64,000 nucleotides of DNA from Lepus europaeus. Its lineage: Eukaryota; Chordata; Mammalia; Lagomorpha; Leporidae. Made by a program: the position numbers and the translations under genes. Where the stretch lies: the NCBI RefSeq assembly GCF_033115175.1, contig NC_084834.1:119842275-119906274 (forward strand), read 5' to 3'. The notes beneath the pieces were generated by a model. It did not search any database. It was not told the DNA's origin and saw only the letters and a list, made by a program, of their open reading frames with translations. Below, in pieces: positions 10,876 to 21,806 of the stretch; the first letter of the stretch is position 1, and each line of letters starts with the position of its first letter.

Positions 10876-11469
10876 GCTACATTACTTTGCATTCACATTG
10901 CCCTTTCTTATAAAAAATAATAAAATGACATATCCTCACCATTTAGACTTAAGACCACCACAGTTTGCAAAGTTGCATTGTTTGTAAATAATTTCTCCCA
11001 TTCTGTCGGTTGCTTCTTCACTTTGTTGAGTGTTTCTTTTGCAGTACAGAAGCTTCTCAGCTTGCTATAATCCCGTTTGTCAATTTTGGCTTTGATTGCC
11101 TGTGCTTCTGGGGTCTTTTCCAAGAACTGTTTGTGTGTGCCAATGTCTTGCAGAGTTTCCCCAAAATTCTCTAATAATTTGATGGTATCAGGTCATAGAT
11201 TTAGGTCTTTAATCCATTATGCGTGGATTTCTGTATAACATGTAAGGTAGGGGCCTTGTTTCATACTTCTGCATGCAGAGATCCAATTTTCCCAGCACCA
11301 TTTGTGGGAGAGACTGTCCTTGCTCCAGGGATTGATTTTAGCTCCTCTGTCAAGGCTAAGTTGGTTGTAGATTCATGGATTGATTTCTGGCATTTCTAAT
11401 TCTGTTCCGTTCATCTGCATATTATTCATTTATTATTTATTTTTTTGCCAGTACCAGGCTATAGCATAT
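10876..11469 (-). mobile_element. L1 ORF2 C-terminal fragment (piece 1 of 3)
   Basis: The minus strand encodes a stretch containing [27 protein letters not shown] and PTEWEKLF, characteristic of the L1 ORF2 3' half. Frameshifts and stops break the frame, so it is dead. The element continues at 12138 and 12976 and is split by four SINEs. Confidence 0.9.
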
Positions 11470-11800
11470 CTTTTTTTTTTTTTTTTTACAGGCAGAGTGG
11501 ATAGTGAGAGAGAGACAGAGAGAAAGGTCTTCCTTTGCCGTTGGTTCACCCTCCAATGGCCGCTGCGGCCGGCTCATTGCGCTGATCCGAAGCCAGGAGC
11601 CAGGTGCTTCTCCTGGTCTCCCATGCAGGTGCAGGGCCCAAGCACTTGGGCCATCCTCCACTGCCTTCCTGGGCCATAGCAGAGAGCTGGCCTGGAAGAG
11701 GGGCAACCGGGATAGAATCTGGCGCCCCAACCGGGACTAGAACCCAGGGTGCCGGCGCCGCAAGGCGGAGGATTAGCCTGTTAAGCCACGGCGCCGGCCT
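11470..11800 (-). repeat. CSINE, young form, inserted in L1
   Basis: T-run, acaggcagagtggatagtg, head caaggcggaggattagcctg ending acggcgccggcc. Confidence 0.9.
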
Positions 11801-11802
11801 AT

Positions 11803-12137
11803 CTTTTTTTTTTTTTTTTAAAGATTTATTTATTTATTTGAAAGGCAGAGTTATGGAGAGGCAGACGCAAAGGCAGAGAGAGATTCTATCCATTGGTTTA
11901 CTCCCCAGATGGCTGCAATGGGCAGAGCTGGGCCAATCTGAAGCCATGAGCCAGGAGCTTCTTCCAGGTCTCCCACTCAAGTGCAGGGGCCCAAGAACTT
12001 GGGCCATCTTCTACTGCTTTCCCAGGCCATAGCAGAGAGCTGGATACGAAGTGTAGCAGCCGGGACTAGAACTGGTGCCCATATGAGATGCCGGTATCAC
12101 AGGCAGCTTCTTATCCCGCTATGCCACAGTGCCGGCT
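11803..12137 (-). repeat. CSINE, classic form, inserted in L1
   Basis: Abuts the previous SINE; T-run, aaagatttatttatttattt, head atgccacagtgccggctc. Confidence 0.9.
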
Positions 12138-12284
12138 CCTGTAGTATGTCTTAAAATTTGGTATTGTGATGGCTCTGGCTTTGGTTTTGGTTTTGTTGTA
12201 GAAGATTGCTTTAGCTATTCGGAGTCTCTTGGGTTTCCATATGAGTTTTACTTATTTATTTTAATAATTTTTTTTAAAGATATA
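12138..12284 (-). mobile_element. L1 ORF2 fragment (piece 2 of 3)
   Basis: ttaaaatttggtattgtgat and agctattcggagtctcttgg are antisense L1 ORF2 sequence, collinear with the flanking L1 pieces. Confidence 0.8.
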
Positions 12285-12633
12285 TACTCTTTTTTTTTTT
12301 TTTATTTTTGACAGGCAGAGTGGACAGTGAGAGAGAGACAGAGAGAAAGGTCTTCCTTTTGCCGTTGGTTCACCCTCCAATGGCCGCCGCGGTAGCGCGC
12401 TGCGGCCGGCGCACCGCGCTGTTCCGATGGCAGGAGCCAGGTGCTTATCCTGGTCTCCCATGGGGTGCAGAGCCCAAGCACTTGGGCCATCCTCCACTGC
12501 ACTCCCTGGCCACAGCAGAGAGCTGGCCTGGAAGAGGGGCAACCGGGACAGGATCGGTGCCCCGACCGGGACTAGAACCCGGTGTGCCGGCGCCGCAAGG
12601 CGGAGGATTAGCCTGTTGAGCCACGGCGCCGGC
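12285..12633 (-). repeat. CSINE, young form, inserted in L1/SINE
   Basis: T-run, acaggcagagtggacagtg, head ending acggcgccggct. The sequence tattttaataattttttt is repeated on both sides (12257-12274 and 12634-12650), consistent with a TSD. Confidence 0.9.
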
Positions 12634-12644
12634 TATTTTAATAA

Positions 12645-12975
12645 TTTTTTTATTGGAAAGGTAGAGTTATAGGCAGTGAGAGAGAGAGAGACAGATAGAG
12701 CAGTCTTCCTTCCGTTGGTTCACTCCCCAAATGGCCGCCATGGCCAGTGCTGCACCAATCTGAAGCGAGCATCCAGGTGCCTCCTCCTGGTCTCCCATGG
12801 GGTGCAGTGCCCAAGCACTTGGGCCATCCTCTACTGTACTCCTGGGCCAGAGCAGAGAGCTGGACTGGAAGAGGAGCAACCAGGACAGAATCCAGCGCCC
12901 CGACCAGGACTAGAACCCGGGGTGCCGACGCCACAGGTGGAAGATTAGCCTAGTGAGCTGTGGCACCTGCCTAAT
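12645..12975 (-). repeat. CSINE, young form, more diverged
   Basis: tattggaaaggtagagttat to gtgagctgtggcacctgcc. Confidence 0.85.
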
Positions 12976-13307
12976 TTATTTTTATAACTAATGTGAATGG
13001 CATTGATCTTAGAAGTTCTTTCTCAGCCATGGCATTATGTCTGTATACAAAGGTCATTGATTTTTGTGTGTTGATTTTATATCCTGCCACTTTACCAAAC
13101 TCTTTTCTGGGTTCCAATAGTCTCTTAGTGGATTCTATTGGTTTCCTTATATAAGAATCATGTCATGTGCAAACAGGGATAGTTTGACTTCCTCCTTCCC
13201 AATTTGTATCCCTTTGATTTCTTTTTCTTGCCTAACGGCTCTGGTTAAACCTCCCAGGACTGCACCGAATAGCAATGGTGAAGGTGAGCATCCTTGTCTG
13301 GTTACAG
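12976..13307 (-). mobile_element. L1 ORF2 reverse-transcriptase fragment (piece 3 of 3)
   Basis: The minus strand encodes [34 protein letters not shown] and SLFAHDM. The catalytic FADD box reads FAHD, so one metal-binding Asp is lost. This confirms a dead copy. Confidence 0.92.
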
Positions 13308-13402
13308 ATCCTGGCTTCGCCTGGCCCGGCCTCTTCAGCATTCAGAGAGTGAAGCAGTGGGTGGGAGCTTGTTTGTCCCTCTTCTTCGCAAAACAAAAAC
13401 AA
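13308..13402 (+). repeat. CSINE 3'-part fragment
   Basis: ctggcttcgcctggcccggc and agtgaagcagtgggtgggag are SINE 3' half, truncated on the left inside L1. Confidence 0.55.
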
Positions 13403-13424
13403 AAACACAGCTCTGCCACGGGAA

Positions 13425-14069
13425 CCCTTGGAGAGCAGTAGTTTCTTCCTTTCCTACCCCCAGCTCCTGGTAATTGCTAACCTGCTTGCCTCTCTGTCAT
13501 CTTATCATTTCGAGAATGTCCTACGAATGGAACATTTTGAGATTACTTATGAAACCTCAGCACGGTGTCCTTGACAGCCATCCAAGTACAGATTAGATAT
13601 TGAAATCTCCGCACGATGTCCCTGGGAGCCAGGGGTGAGATCCACCCACGCGGGTTCGCGGTGGTTCCGCTTCCATTACTGAGCCGCACTCATGTTAGGA
13701 ATGGACCCTAGCTGGACCAGTCACTCCATGAAGGCCATTTGCCTTGTTATCACTTCCTGGCTGTTATGGATAAAGCTGCTCTGAACATTTGTGGCTATTG
13801 CGTGAGCCTAAGTTGTCATTTCTGTTGGAGCCAGTGCCCAAGCGTGTGAGGCCGGAGGCACAGGGCATTTGCACGCTCGGTTTGAAAAAAAACTTCGTTT
13901 CAGAGCGGTGGTGCCATTTTACGTTTCCACAGAGTGGACCAGTCTCTCCTCATTCTTGCCAGCATTTGATGCTATCGCTATTTTTTAATCTTAGCCATTC
14001 TGCCAGGTATGTAATGTTACTGCATTGTGGCTTATCCTGATTTCTCTAGTGGCTATGAGGTTGTATTTT
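13425..14069 (-). mobile_element. Old L1M 3' region fragment
   Basis: ctcctggtaattgctaacct, tggctgttatggataaagct and ttagccattctgccaggt match antisense L1 3' UTR sequence. It continues beyond the SINE at 14396. Confidence 0.75.
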
Positions 14070-14395
14070 TTTTTTAAAGATTTATTTATTTATTTAAAAG
14101 TCAGTTACACAGAGAGAGAAAGAGAGACAGAGATAAGTCTTCCATCCACTTGTTTTGTTTCCCAAATGGCTGCAACCGCCAGAGCTGTGCTGATCTGAAG
14201 CCAGGAGCCAGGAGTTTCTTCCAGGTCTCCCACTCAAGTGCAGGGGCCTAAGCACTTGGACCATCTTCTACTGCTTTCCCAGGCCATGGCAGAGAGCTGG
14301 ATTGGAAGTGGAGCAGCTGGGACTAGCACCAGCGCCCATATGGGATGCCGGCACTGTGGGCGGCGGCTTTATCCTCTACGCCACAGCGCCGGCCC
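14070..14395 (-). repeat. CSINE, classic form, inserted in L1M
   Basis: T-run, aagatttatttatttattta, head tacgccacagcgccggcccc. Confidence 0.9.
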
Positions 14396-14880
14396 CAAGG
14401 TTGCATTATTTTTGCTCTCTGTATGTCCTCTCCAGTGAAACGTCCATTCATGTCTTTTGCCCATTTTCTAGTTGTATTGTTTCCCACATTTGAGTGTTGA
14501 GATATCTTTATATTTTCCACATACAACTCCTTTGTTGGATTTGTGGTTTGCAAATATTTTTTCCCAGTTAAAATTTTTTTTTTTTCCATTTTTTCTTTAC
14601 AGGTTCAGGAGCAAAGTTGTCAGTTTTTATGAGGTCCAATTTATCAATTTTTCTTGTAATGAACTAGGCTTTCTGTATCAAGTCTAAGGACACATTATTT
14701 AGGTTCCAAAGCTTTTCTTCTTTGTTTCTCTCTAATATTTTGAAGTTCACGTCTAACATTTACGTCCATGTTCCACTTTTAATTATTTGGAGTGTTAACA
14801 GGGATTTCTCTATTATACTTACGTCTGCCTTCTATGGGCCTGGAATGGATGCTTTGGCTGGTGCAATGATCATACCAATC
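14396..14880 (-). mobile_element. Old L1M fragment, continuation
   Basis: The minus strand encodes RKWAKDMNGRFTGEDIQ, the ORF2 C-terminal region that precedes the L1 3' UTR. Right boundary uncertain. Confidence 0.7.
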
Positions 14881-15129
14881 TAAGACCAGGCTGCCCCGAG
14901 CACGGAGCCCGTCAGGGCAGCCAGCGCTCCCGGCCCTTACGGTTTCTGTTTGGAGGCTTTGCGCTGCTCTCTCGCACTTCTTTCCAGACGGTTGAGAACG
15001 GAAGTCACCCACGGTGCTGGTGGAGGCAAAGCTCTCACCCCTTCCAGCTGACCGTGCTTTGGTGCCCGTTCCCCAGCCTCCCTGCCCCACCCTCCCCCGC
15101 CTCTCCCACCCTCCGGTGGTCACTGTTCT

Positions 15130-15482
15130 ACACGCAGATGGACAGGTGTTAGCTTCCTCGTGTGAGACAGAACATGTGACACCTGCCTGCCTCCATCTGG
15201 CTTACTTCCCTTAACATAACGTCTTCCAGTTCCACCCAATTGGCTGCCAACGACAAGATTCTGTTTTTAAGGGCAGAACAATAGTCCCTGGTGTACATAT
15301 CGCACATTGTTTTTATGCATCCAGCCATTGACAGAGACCTTGGCTGGTCCCGTACCTGGGCTATTGTGGAGTGTGCTGCAGTGAGACGGGAGTGCCAGTG
15401 ACCCTCTGTCTGCTGATTCCAGTGCCTTTAGATGCGTACTCAGAGTGGGACAGCTGCGTCATATGGTGTGTCTGGTTTCAGG
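15130..15482 (-). mobile_element. L1 3' UTR fragment, left piece
   Basis: cataacgtcttccagttcca and acaagattctgtttttaagg are antisense L1 3' sequence, continued at 15806. Confidence 0.75.
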
Positions 15483-15796
15483 CTTTTTTTTTTTTTACAG
15501 GCAGAGTTAGATAGTGAGAGAAAGGTCTTCCTTTCATTGGTTCACTCCCCAGATGGCCGCTACAGCCGGCACGCTGCGCTGATCCGAAGCCAGGAGCCAG
15601 GTGCTTCCTCCTGCTCTCCCATGCGGGTGCAGGGGCCCAAGCACTTGGGCCATCCTCCTCTGCCTTCCCAGGCCACAGCAGAGAGCTGGCCTGGAAGAGG
15701 AGCAACCGGGACAGAACTGGCACCCCGACCGGGACTAGAACCCAGGGTGCCAGAGCCGCAGGCGGAGGATTAGCCTAGTGAGCCGCGGCGCCGGCC
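15483..15796 (-). repeat. CSINE, young form, inserted in L1
   Basis: TSD ggtttcagg at 15474-15482 and 15797-15805. Confidence 0.92.
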
Positions 15797-15895
15797 GGTT
15801 TCAGGTTTTTTAAGGCACTTCCATACTGTTCTCCACAGTGGCTATACCAATTTACATTCCCACCAATAGTATGTAAGAGTGCTCATTAGAATCAA

Positions 15896-15897
<2 letters not shown>
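15797..15897 (-). mobile_element. L1 3' UTR fragment, right piece
   Basis: ccatactgttctccacagtg and ttacattcccaccaat are standard antisense L1 sequence. Confidence 0.8.
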
Positions 15898-15930
<33 letters not shown>

Positions 15931-16240
15931 ACAGGCAGAGTGGACAGTGAGAGAGAGAGACAGAGAGAAAGGTCTTCCTTCCATTGGTTCACCCTCCAAT
16001 GGCCGCTGCGGCCGGCGCACCACGCTGATCCGATGGCAAGAGCCAGGTGCTTATCCTGGTTTCCCATGGGGTGCAGGGCCCAAGCACTTGGGCCATCCTC
16101 CACTGCACTCCCTGGCCACAGCAGAGAGCTGGCCTGGAAGAGGGGCAACCAGGACAGAATTGGTGCCCCGACTGGGACTAGAACCTGGTGTGCCAGCGCC
16201 GCAAGGCAGAGGATTAGCCTGTTGAGCCGCGGCGCCGGCC
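15898..16240 (-). repeat. CSINE, young form, 32-base T-run
   Basis: TSD agaatcaatcttt at 15888-15900 and 16241-16253. An uninterrupted T-run of 32 bases (15898-15929) and few changes mark a recent insertion. Confidence 0.94.
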
Positions 16241-16324
16241 AGAATCAATCTTTTTAAAGGTCTGTTTTTATGTATTTGAAAGGCAGAGTGATAGGGAGGG
16301 GGAGAAACAGAGAGGAGGGGGGAG

Positions 16325-16360
<36 letters not shown>

Positions 16361-16580
16361 CTTCCATCCCCAGTTCATTCCCCAAATGGCCACAATGGCC
16401 AGGGCTGAGCCAGACTGAAGCCAGGAGCATGGAACTCATCTGGGTGTCCTCCATGTAGGGCACAGGCCCAGCTCTGGAGCCGTTTTCGACTACCCAGGCG
16501 CATTAGCAGGGAGCTGGGTGAGAAGAGGAGCCGCCAGGACTTGGTCCGGTGCTCTGATGTGGGATGCCAGTGCTGCTGGA
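16241..16580 (-). repeat. CSINE, old/classic form, head truncated
   Basis: Contains a (GA)n run near 16330-16358 and ends at gtgggatgccagtgctgctg. Confidence 0.75.
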
Positions 16581-16924
16581 CCCTGGGATCAGTGATCAAA
16601 TATGGATCGGATGATATCCCCCTAAGAGGTTGTAGCCCGGCAGTGAAAACTGAAGGTCAGTGTCAGACCTCCGTGGGCATAATCAGCCGGCTATTTCAGG
16701 AGGAAGGAAGAATTATTTTGAATGAAGTGACCAGGTAACAGAATGAAAAAAATATTTTGCTTCAATTTCCTGGATGCTTTATCAAATTCTCGCTCATTTT
16801 GAGCTGTGGGTGTCTAAGCAGCAAGGATACCTTAGAAAGCACAAAAAATAAAATTCCAATGCTTATGCACAAAAGAGCTCCAGCTCGCGCCAGTTGTACC
16901 TTCTGACAACCATGCTGGTGGCCA
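16581..16924. other. Non-coding, no recognisable feature
   Basis: Unique-looking AT-moderate sequence. Confidence 0.35.
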
Positions 16925-17165
16925 GCCCTGCCATTTTCACGTGGCACGTTGGACCCAGGGTCAGCAGTCCACGGCCTGTGGTCCCTGTGTGACCAGCTGC
17001 CCATTTTTGTGAAGTGGTAGTGGAATACACCCACTGCTGTTCATGGACTCTGGGCCTCACCTGCTCTCCCAATGCAAAGGCAGCGTGGACCGCTTGAGAC
17101 AGCCTGGGCGACCCAGCAAGTGTAAGGTATTCGGCACCTGGCCATTTACAGACAGTGGTGTTGGC
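16925..17165. mobile_element. Ancient hAT-type non-autonomous DNA transposon fragment
   Basis: gggtcagcagtccacggcct, catttttgtgaagtggtagt, tggaatacacccactgctgt and cacctggccatttacagaca follow the order of a common eutherian hAT MER-type element. Divergence is high; exact family not assigned. Confidence 0.5.
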
Positions 17166-17889
17166 CTTGCTCGTGGCTGCTGAACACTGAGACAGCTGTG
17201 GGGAAAGGACCAGAGCATAAAACATGCACTGCCTTCACCCACATCATTTGTAACGTCTCTCAGGACAGGACAATGCTTTCTTCGGAAGCTGCAATTCCTA
17301 GCACCCAACCCTAAGCTTTGTCCTCAAACCTGCCCTCGCATCTTACGTTCCTGGAGCACCGAGTTCCGAAGCAAATGTATGTGGTGTTTGCTAACAGACA
17401 CCCAAAACGTTCAGAAAAACCTTTCTATAAATGTGCATGCTATTAATCTTTAACTTTAAAAGATGCACAATAAGCAATCTCTACTCTTCATGGTTCCAAG
17501 AACTTAGCATTTTGTGACTCAGAAAAAGCTAGCAATGCTCGTTCCAGATCTCCTGTCGACATCAAGCAGAACAGCGGTGAGAACGTAGCCAAGTGTGGGC
17601 CCTCCCAGGGGAGTTTAAAACGGCACATTGTCTTCTTGTCCCAGAACACGACGCTGCTTTGGTGGAGGGTAGGGTATGGGGCTGTGCCGGTCACTGGGTT
17701 ATTCCAGGTCAGCTCCACACTGCTCTGTAGTCTACAGGCCCCATTTCTGCATTGCCAGCTGGCTTCCGGATGGTTCTGCCCACAGAAGCAACAGGGGGAC
17801 ACGAGGAAGCAAGAAGAGGGGGAAGGGGCTTGCTGCCATGTGCTGATTCTTCTAATTTGTTTGATTCTTCCATTTGCTTATCTGTTATC
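17166..17889. other. Non-coding, no recognisable feature
   Basis: Unique-looking; no gene or repeat supported. Confidence 0.4.
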
Positions 17890-18245
17890 TATCTGCTTCT
17901 TTGTTTGCAAGGCAGAGTGACAGCAAGAGAAGGAGACAGAGAGAAAGTAGAGAGAGAATAAGAGCAGAGAGAGAGAGAAGAGAGATCTTCCGTCCATTGG
18001 TTCACTCCCGAAATGTGTGCAACAGCTGGGGATGGGCCAGACAGAAGCCAGGAGCCGGGAACTCCATTGGGATCGCCCATGTGGCTGGTGGGAATCCAAG
18101 TATTTGGGCCATCATCTGCTGTCTCCCAGGATGCACGTTAGTAGGGAGTTGGAGGGGATGCAAAGCCGGGTCTTGAACCAGGCATGCCAGTCCGGGGTAA
18201 GGGCAGCCCAAGGTGCAGCTCCCTCCACTGCGCTGTAATGCCAGT
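17890..18245 (-). repeat. CSINE, old form
   Basis: gcaaggcagagtgacagcaa to actgcgctgtaatgccagtc. Confidence 0.75.
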
Positions 18246-18499
18246 CCCTCCTTGTCTCTTGCAGCAATGCCCCCTGATGGCCCTTTGTCTGCTCTGGTGG
18301 GGATAGCTGGCCCCAGTCCCCAGCCTCATACGCTCTCAGAGCAGCCATCTGGTCCCCCTGCTCTGAGCCCTTCCTGCCAGGGCCTGGTCCTCCGAGTTCC
18401 CTTTGCTACCCGGACCTCAGAGGGTTGCCCTCTCGGCATGTCACCTGTCACTGCCTTTATGATTCTCACTTCGCCAGTACTGGTTCAGCCTATTTTTTT

Positions 18500-18812
18500 C
18501 TTCTTAATTTTTTTTAATTGTATTTATTTGCAAAAGAAAGAGAGCATGAGACCTACAGCCGGCTGGTTCAATTCCCAATGCCCACAACAGCCAGGGCTGG
18601 GCCAGGCTGAAACTAGGAGCCTGGAATTCAACCTGGGTCTCCCACACTGGGGGCACTGACTTCATTATTTGAGCTGTCACCTGCTATCTCCCAGGGTCTG
18701 GTCTACGTTAGCAGGAAGCTGGAATTTGGAACTGGGACTCAAACCCAGGCACTCTAATATGAGATGCGGGCCTCCCAACAGGCACTGTAGCTGCTAGGCC
18801 AAATGCCTGTCC
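18500..18812 (-). repeat. CSINE, old form
   Basis: tttaattgtatttatttgca to ctaggccaaatgcctgtccc. Confidence 0.75.
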
Positions 18813-19011
18813 CAGAGTATTTTTCTTCCCTAAACTTCTCATGAAGTTACTGGGTAGCCCCCAAAACCTGTATTCAGAATGAGTGCATGCTTCAAAGGGA
18901 GTTTCTCAAGGAAGAAGACTTGAATACTCGAGTTACGGCTGGGGAGTAGTGATGCGTGTGTATTTTTTTAGGATAAACTTCTCTTTTAATATGTTTTCAA
19001 CATTTAATTCT

Positions 19012-19352
19012 TTTTTTCAAAGATTTATTTATTTATTTGAAAGGCAGAGTTACAGAGAGAGAGAGAGGGAGAGAGAGAGAGGTCTTCCATCTGCTGATTC
19101 ACTCCCTAAATGACTGCATTGGCTGGAGCTGGGCTGATCTGAAGCCAGGAGCCAGGAGCCAGGAGCCAGGAGCTTCCTCCAGGTCTCCCATGTGGGTGCA
19201 GGGGCCCAAGGACTTGGGCCATCTTTTACTGCTTTCCCAGGCCATAGCAGAGAGCTGGATCGGAAGAGGGGCAGCTGGGACTAGAACCGGCGCCCATATG
19301 GGATGCTGGCACTGCAGGCGGAGGCTTAGCCCACTACGCCACAGCGCCGGCC
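19012..19352 (-). repeat. CSINE, classic form, with internal 7-base tandem
   Basis: Full length. The gccagga / gccagg unit is expanded to four copies at about 19143-19170, normally one or two. Confidence 0.9.
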
Positions 19353-19409
19353 CCTGCATGTTGTGCTTCCAACCTTTTAAATGCTCTACCAAAGTTGTAG
19401 AATTTACTA

Positions 19410-19414
<5 letters not shown>

Positions 19415-19451
<37 letters not shown>

Positions 19452-19452
19452 T
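19415..19452. repeat. (TA)n(CA)n microsatellite
   Basis: Uninterrupted TA repeats switching to ACAC repeats. Confidence 0.9.
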
Positions 19453-19805
19453 ATACCCTCTTAAAAATTCTTAAATGTTTTCTGCTTTTTCATGCAAGAC
19501 CAGGGAGGACAAAATCCGTTAGTTGTGCTGCAACTGCCAGCACATGTTAAGTAACAACTTGGAGAGTCACATGGCTGAGCACCAGAAGGTCCTGCAGCCA
19601 TGTGGAAAGCAGTACTTGGACAGAGTCCTGGTGTAGCACAAAATCCTGCAGGGGCAGACACGGTGCTGCTGGAACAGTGCCCCCTGGACCCCGTGGTGCT
19701 GCCTCCGGTGCTTGGGGAGGAGTGGGATATGGCATAGTAGGGGTAGGTCATTGCTCTCCCATTCCAGGTGCCCAAGGTCTGGAAGACATGGATCCCAAGC
19801 ACCTA
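19453..19805. other. Non-coding, no recognisable feature
   Basis: Unique-looking sequence; open frames on both strands lack known motifs. Confidence 0.35.
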
Positions 19806-19819
19806 AAGACTCAGCTGTA

Positions 19820-20143
19820 AGGGGCTGGCGCTGTGGCTCGGCGGGTTAATGCCATATGGGATGCCGGTTCAAGACCTGGCTGCTCCACTTCCCATCCAGC
19901 TCTCTGCTGTGGCCTGGGAAAGCAGTGGAAGATGACCCAAGGCCTTGGGCCCCTGCACCCATGTGGGAGACCCAGGGGAAGCTCCTGGCTCCTGGCTTCG
20001 ATCAGCGCAGCTCTAGCTGTTGTGGTCAACTGGGGAATGAACCAGTGGACGGAAGACCTCTCTCTCTGTCTCTCTCTGCCTCTCCTTCTCTCTCTGTATA
20101 ACTCTTTCAAATAAATAAATAAATCTTAAAAAAAAAAAAAAGA
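19820..20143 (+). repeat. CSINE, classic form, full length
   Basis: ggggctggcgctgtggctcg to aaataaataaataaatctt plus A-run. A near-perfect duplication, agacYcagctgt, flanks it (about 19807-19818 and 20147-20158). Confidence 0.9.
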
Positions 20144-20428
20144 AGAAGACCCAGCTGTGGCTGGACCTGTGGGTGCATCATATGGTCTTGGGAAGCTTCA
20201 GTTTCATCTTAGCCGTTTGCTTGGGCTCACGCAGCTAGCTTCCTAGTGGTTTGTTGTATTCTGTGGGCATTCCTTTCCTTTAGGTAAGTTAAGCTCTTAA
20301 GTCCATAGAACCCCCTCTATTCGTTCATCAACATCTCCGGGTGCTGGCTATGCAGCATAAACCAACAAGAATCATTCTCCTTTTGGAGTTTACCTGGGAG
20401 AGGAGTATCGTGAAGAGAACTCAAGTTG

Positions 20429-20622
20429 GGGCTGGCCCTGTGGTGCAGAGGGTTAAGCCACCATCTGCCTCTCTGCATCCCATGAGAGCTGATTCCAGTA
20501 CCCACTGATCCAGTTCCCATCCAGCTCCCTCCTAACGCGCCTGGGAAGGCAGCAGAGGATGGCCCAAGCGCTTGGGCCCCTGCACCCATGTGGGAGACCA
20601 GGAGGAAGTTCTCACCTCCCAG
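20429..20622 (+). repeat. CSINE, classic form, 3'-truncated at the SPINK2 promoter
   Basis: Head and body to ggaggaagttctcacctccc; the 3' half is missing and the GC-box array starts directly after. Confidence 0.85.
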
Positions 20623-20624
20623 AC

Positions 20625-20885
20625 AAAGCCTTCTCTGGGCCCGCCCCGCCCATCGACCCGCCCATCGCCCCGCCCCAGACCCGCCCTCCTAGCCACCCTG
20701 CCCACCGCCCGCCTTAGCCCAACCCCGCCCCGGCCCCGCCCACCTCTCTGCCCCGCCCACCGCCCCGCCCCAGACCCGCCCATCGCCCGTCCTCCTCGCC
20801 GCCCCGCCCCCAGCCCAGAGCGCCCGCTGCGCGTGGCGCGGTCCGCGGGGTCCGCGCAGTCCCGCCGGCCCACGACGCGGGGAGG
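20625..20885 (+). promoter_or_regulatory. SPINK2: SPINK2 core promoter / 5' UTR: GC-box array, no TATA
   Basis: Between 20641 and 20825 there are about seventeen CGCCC motifs, Sp/KLF-type GC boxes, arranged as an imperfect tandem repeat. One 21-base module at 20666-20686 recurs identically at 20761-20781. No TATA box is visible near the expected start, so initiation is probably dispersed within about 100 bases of the ATG. The 5' side is bounded by a truncated SINE ending near 20620. The exact start site cannot be read from sequence. Confidence 0.7.
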
Positions 20886-20940
20886 ATGGCGCTCGCGGAG
20901 TTGCGCTTGGTGCTGTTGCTCTTGGCCGGGGCCCTGACAG
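20886..20940 (+). CDS. SPINK2: SPINK2 coding exon 1 (signal peptide)
   Basis: Encodes residues 1-18 plus the first base of codon 19. The sequence is a short N-terminus followed by a Leu/Val run typical of a signal peptide. The donor is ACAG|GTAGCG, phase 1. The intron that follows is only 544 bases and remains GC-rich. Confidence 0.93.
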
Positions 20941-21767
20941 GTAGCGCTCCCCGAGGGCCGGGCGAGCGGCCACCCGCGCCGGGGCGCCTCCGGGGGAAGC
21001 GTCCGGCCGGCGCCACCCCGGCTCCGGGCGGCTTCGGCCACCGGCCCCGCGCGCCCGTTAGTGGCGGTTCCCCGCCGTGGGCGCTGCCCTGAGGGCCCGG
21101 CGGCGCCCCTTGGTTGGTGGCCGGCTGGGCCAGCCGCTGCTTCAGCGTGTCCCCCCGCCTGCTCGTGGTGTCTTCGCGCAGGGTGGCTGTGCCCAGGCCC
21201 GCGCGTTGGGTTTGTAGAGCCCGCGGGGGACGTCCGGGGCCTGGCAGTGTCCCTGAGAAGGGCTGGAGTCTGGCCGGAGCCCGGGCGTGGGCCCCCCGAC
21301 TTCCCCCCGGCTGCCGGGTCGGTTCTCCACAGGTCGGGTGGGGACGGGAGCGGCCGTGCGCCCTGCGCCCCGTGGACAGCAGCCCGTGTGGGGGCGCTGG
21401 CTGGGGACGAGCGGGGGATGTGGCTGGAACCTAGCAGCCGGCTCCCACCCCGTTCTGTAACCTGCCTCTGTTTTCCTCTTTCAGCCTCTGCGGACTCTCA
21501 GTTCGGGCAGCCTTCAGAGTACAGGACAGTAAGTGGGCAACCACTCGCGTTTTCCTCGCGGACCCCGGGAGACGCGAACCGCTTTGCTTGGGGGCTGGTG
21601 TTAGGGTCTGATCTGCCCTTTTACAAACTGTCTTCTGCTTTAGAAAGCCAATGCTCGCTGTCCCATCTCCCTCCCCCCCTTCCTTTCCACAAATGCGTTT
21701 ACTGAATTCTTTCAAAGATTTATTTATTTGAAGGGTAGTTACAGGCACCGCCCCCTACCCCCCACCC

Positions 21768-21806
<39 letters not shown>

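Larger units (their letters stand above)
20620..21420. other. CpG island spanning SPINK2 promoter, exon 1 and intron 1
   Basis: GC content and CpG density rise abruptly at 20620 and fall off before exon 2. This is unlike the surrounding repeat-rich DNA and supports an active germ-line promoter here. Confidence 0.75.

Noticed and set aside
19415..19452. TA-rich tract as possible replication origin or promoter
   Set aside because: Ordinary (TA)n(CA)n microsatellite.
21061..21705. 214-codon + strand open frame across SPINK2 intron 1
   Set aside because: Overlaps the CpG island and exon 2 in another frame; the canonical splice sites and SPINK2 homology explain the region.
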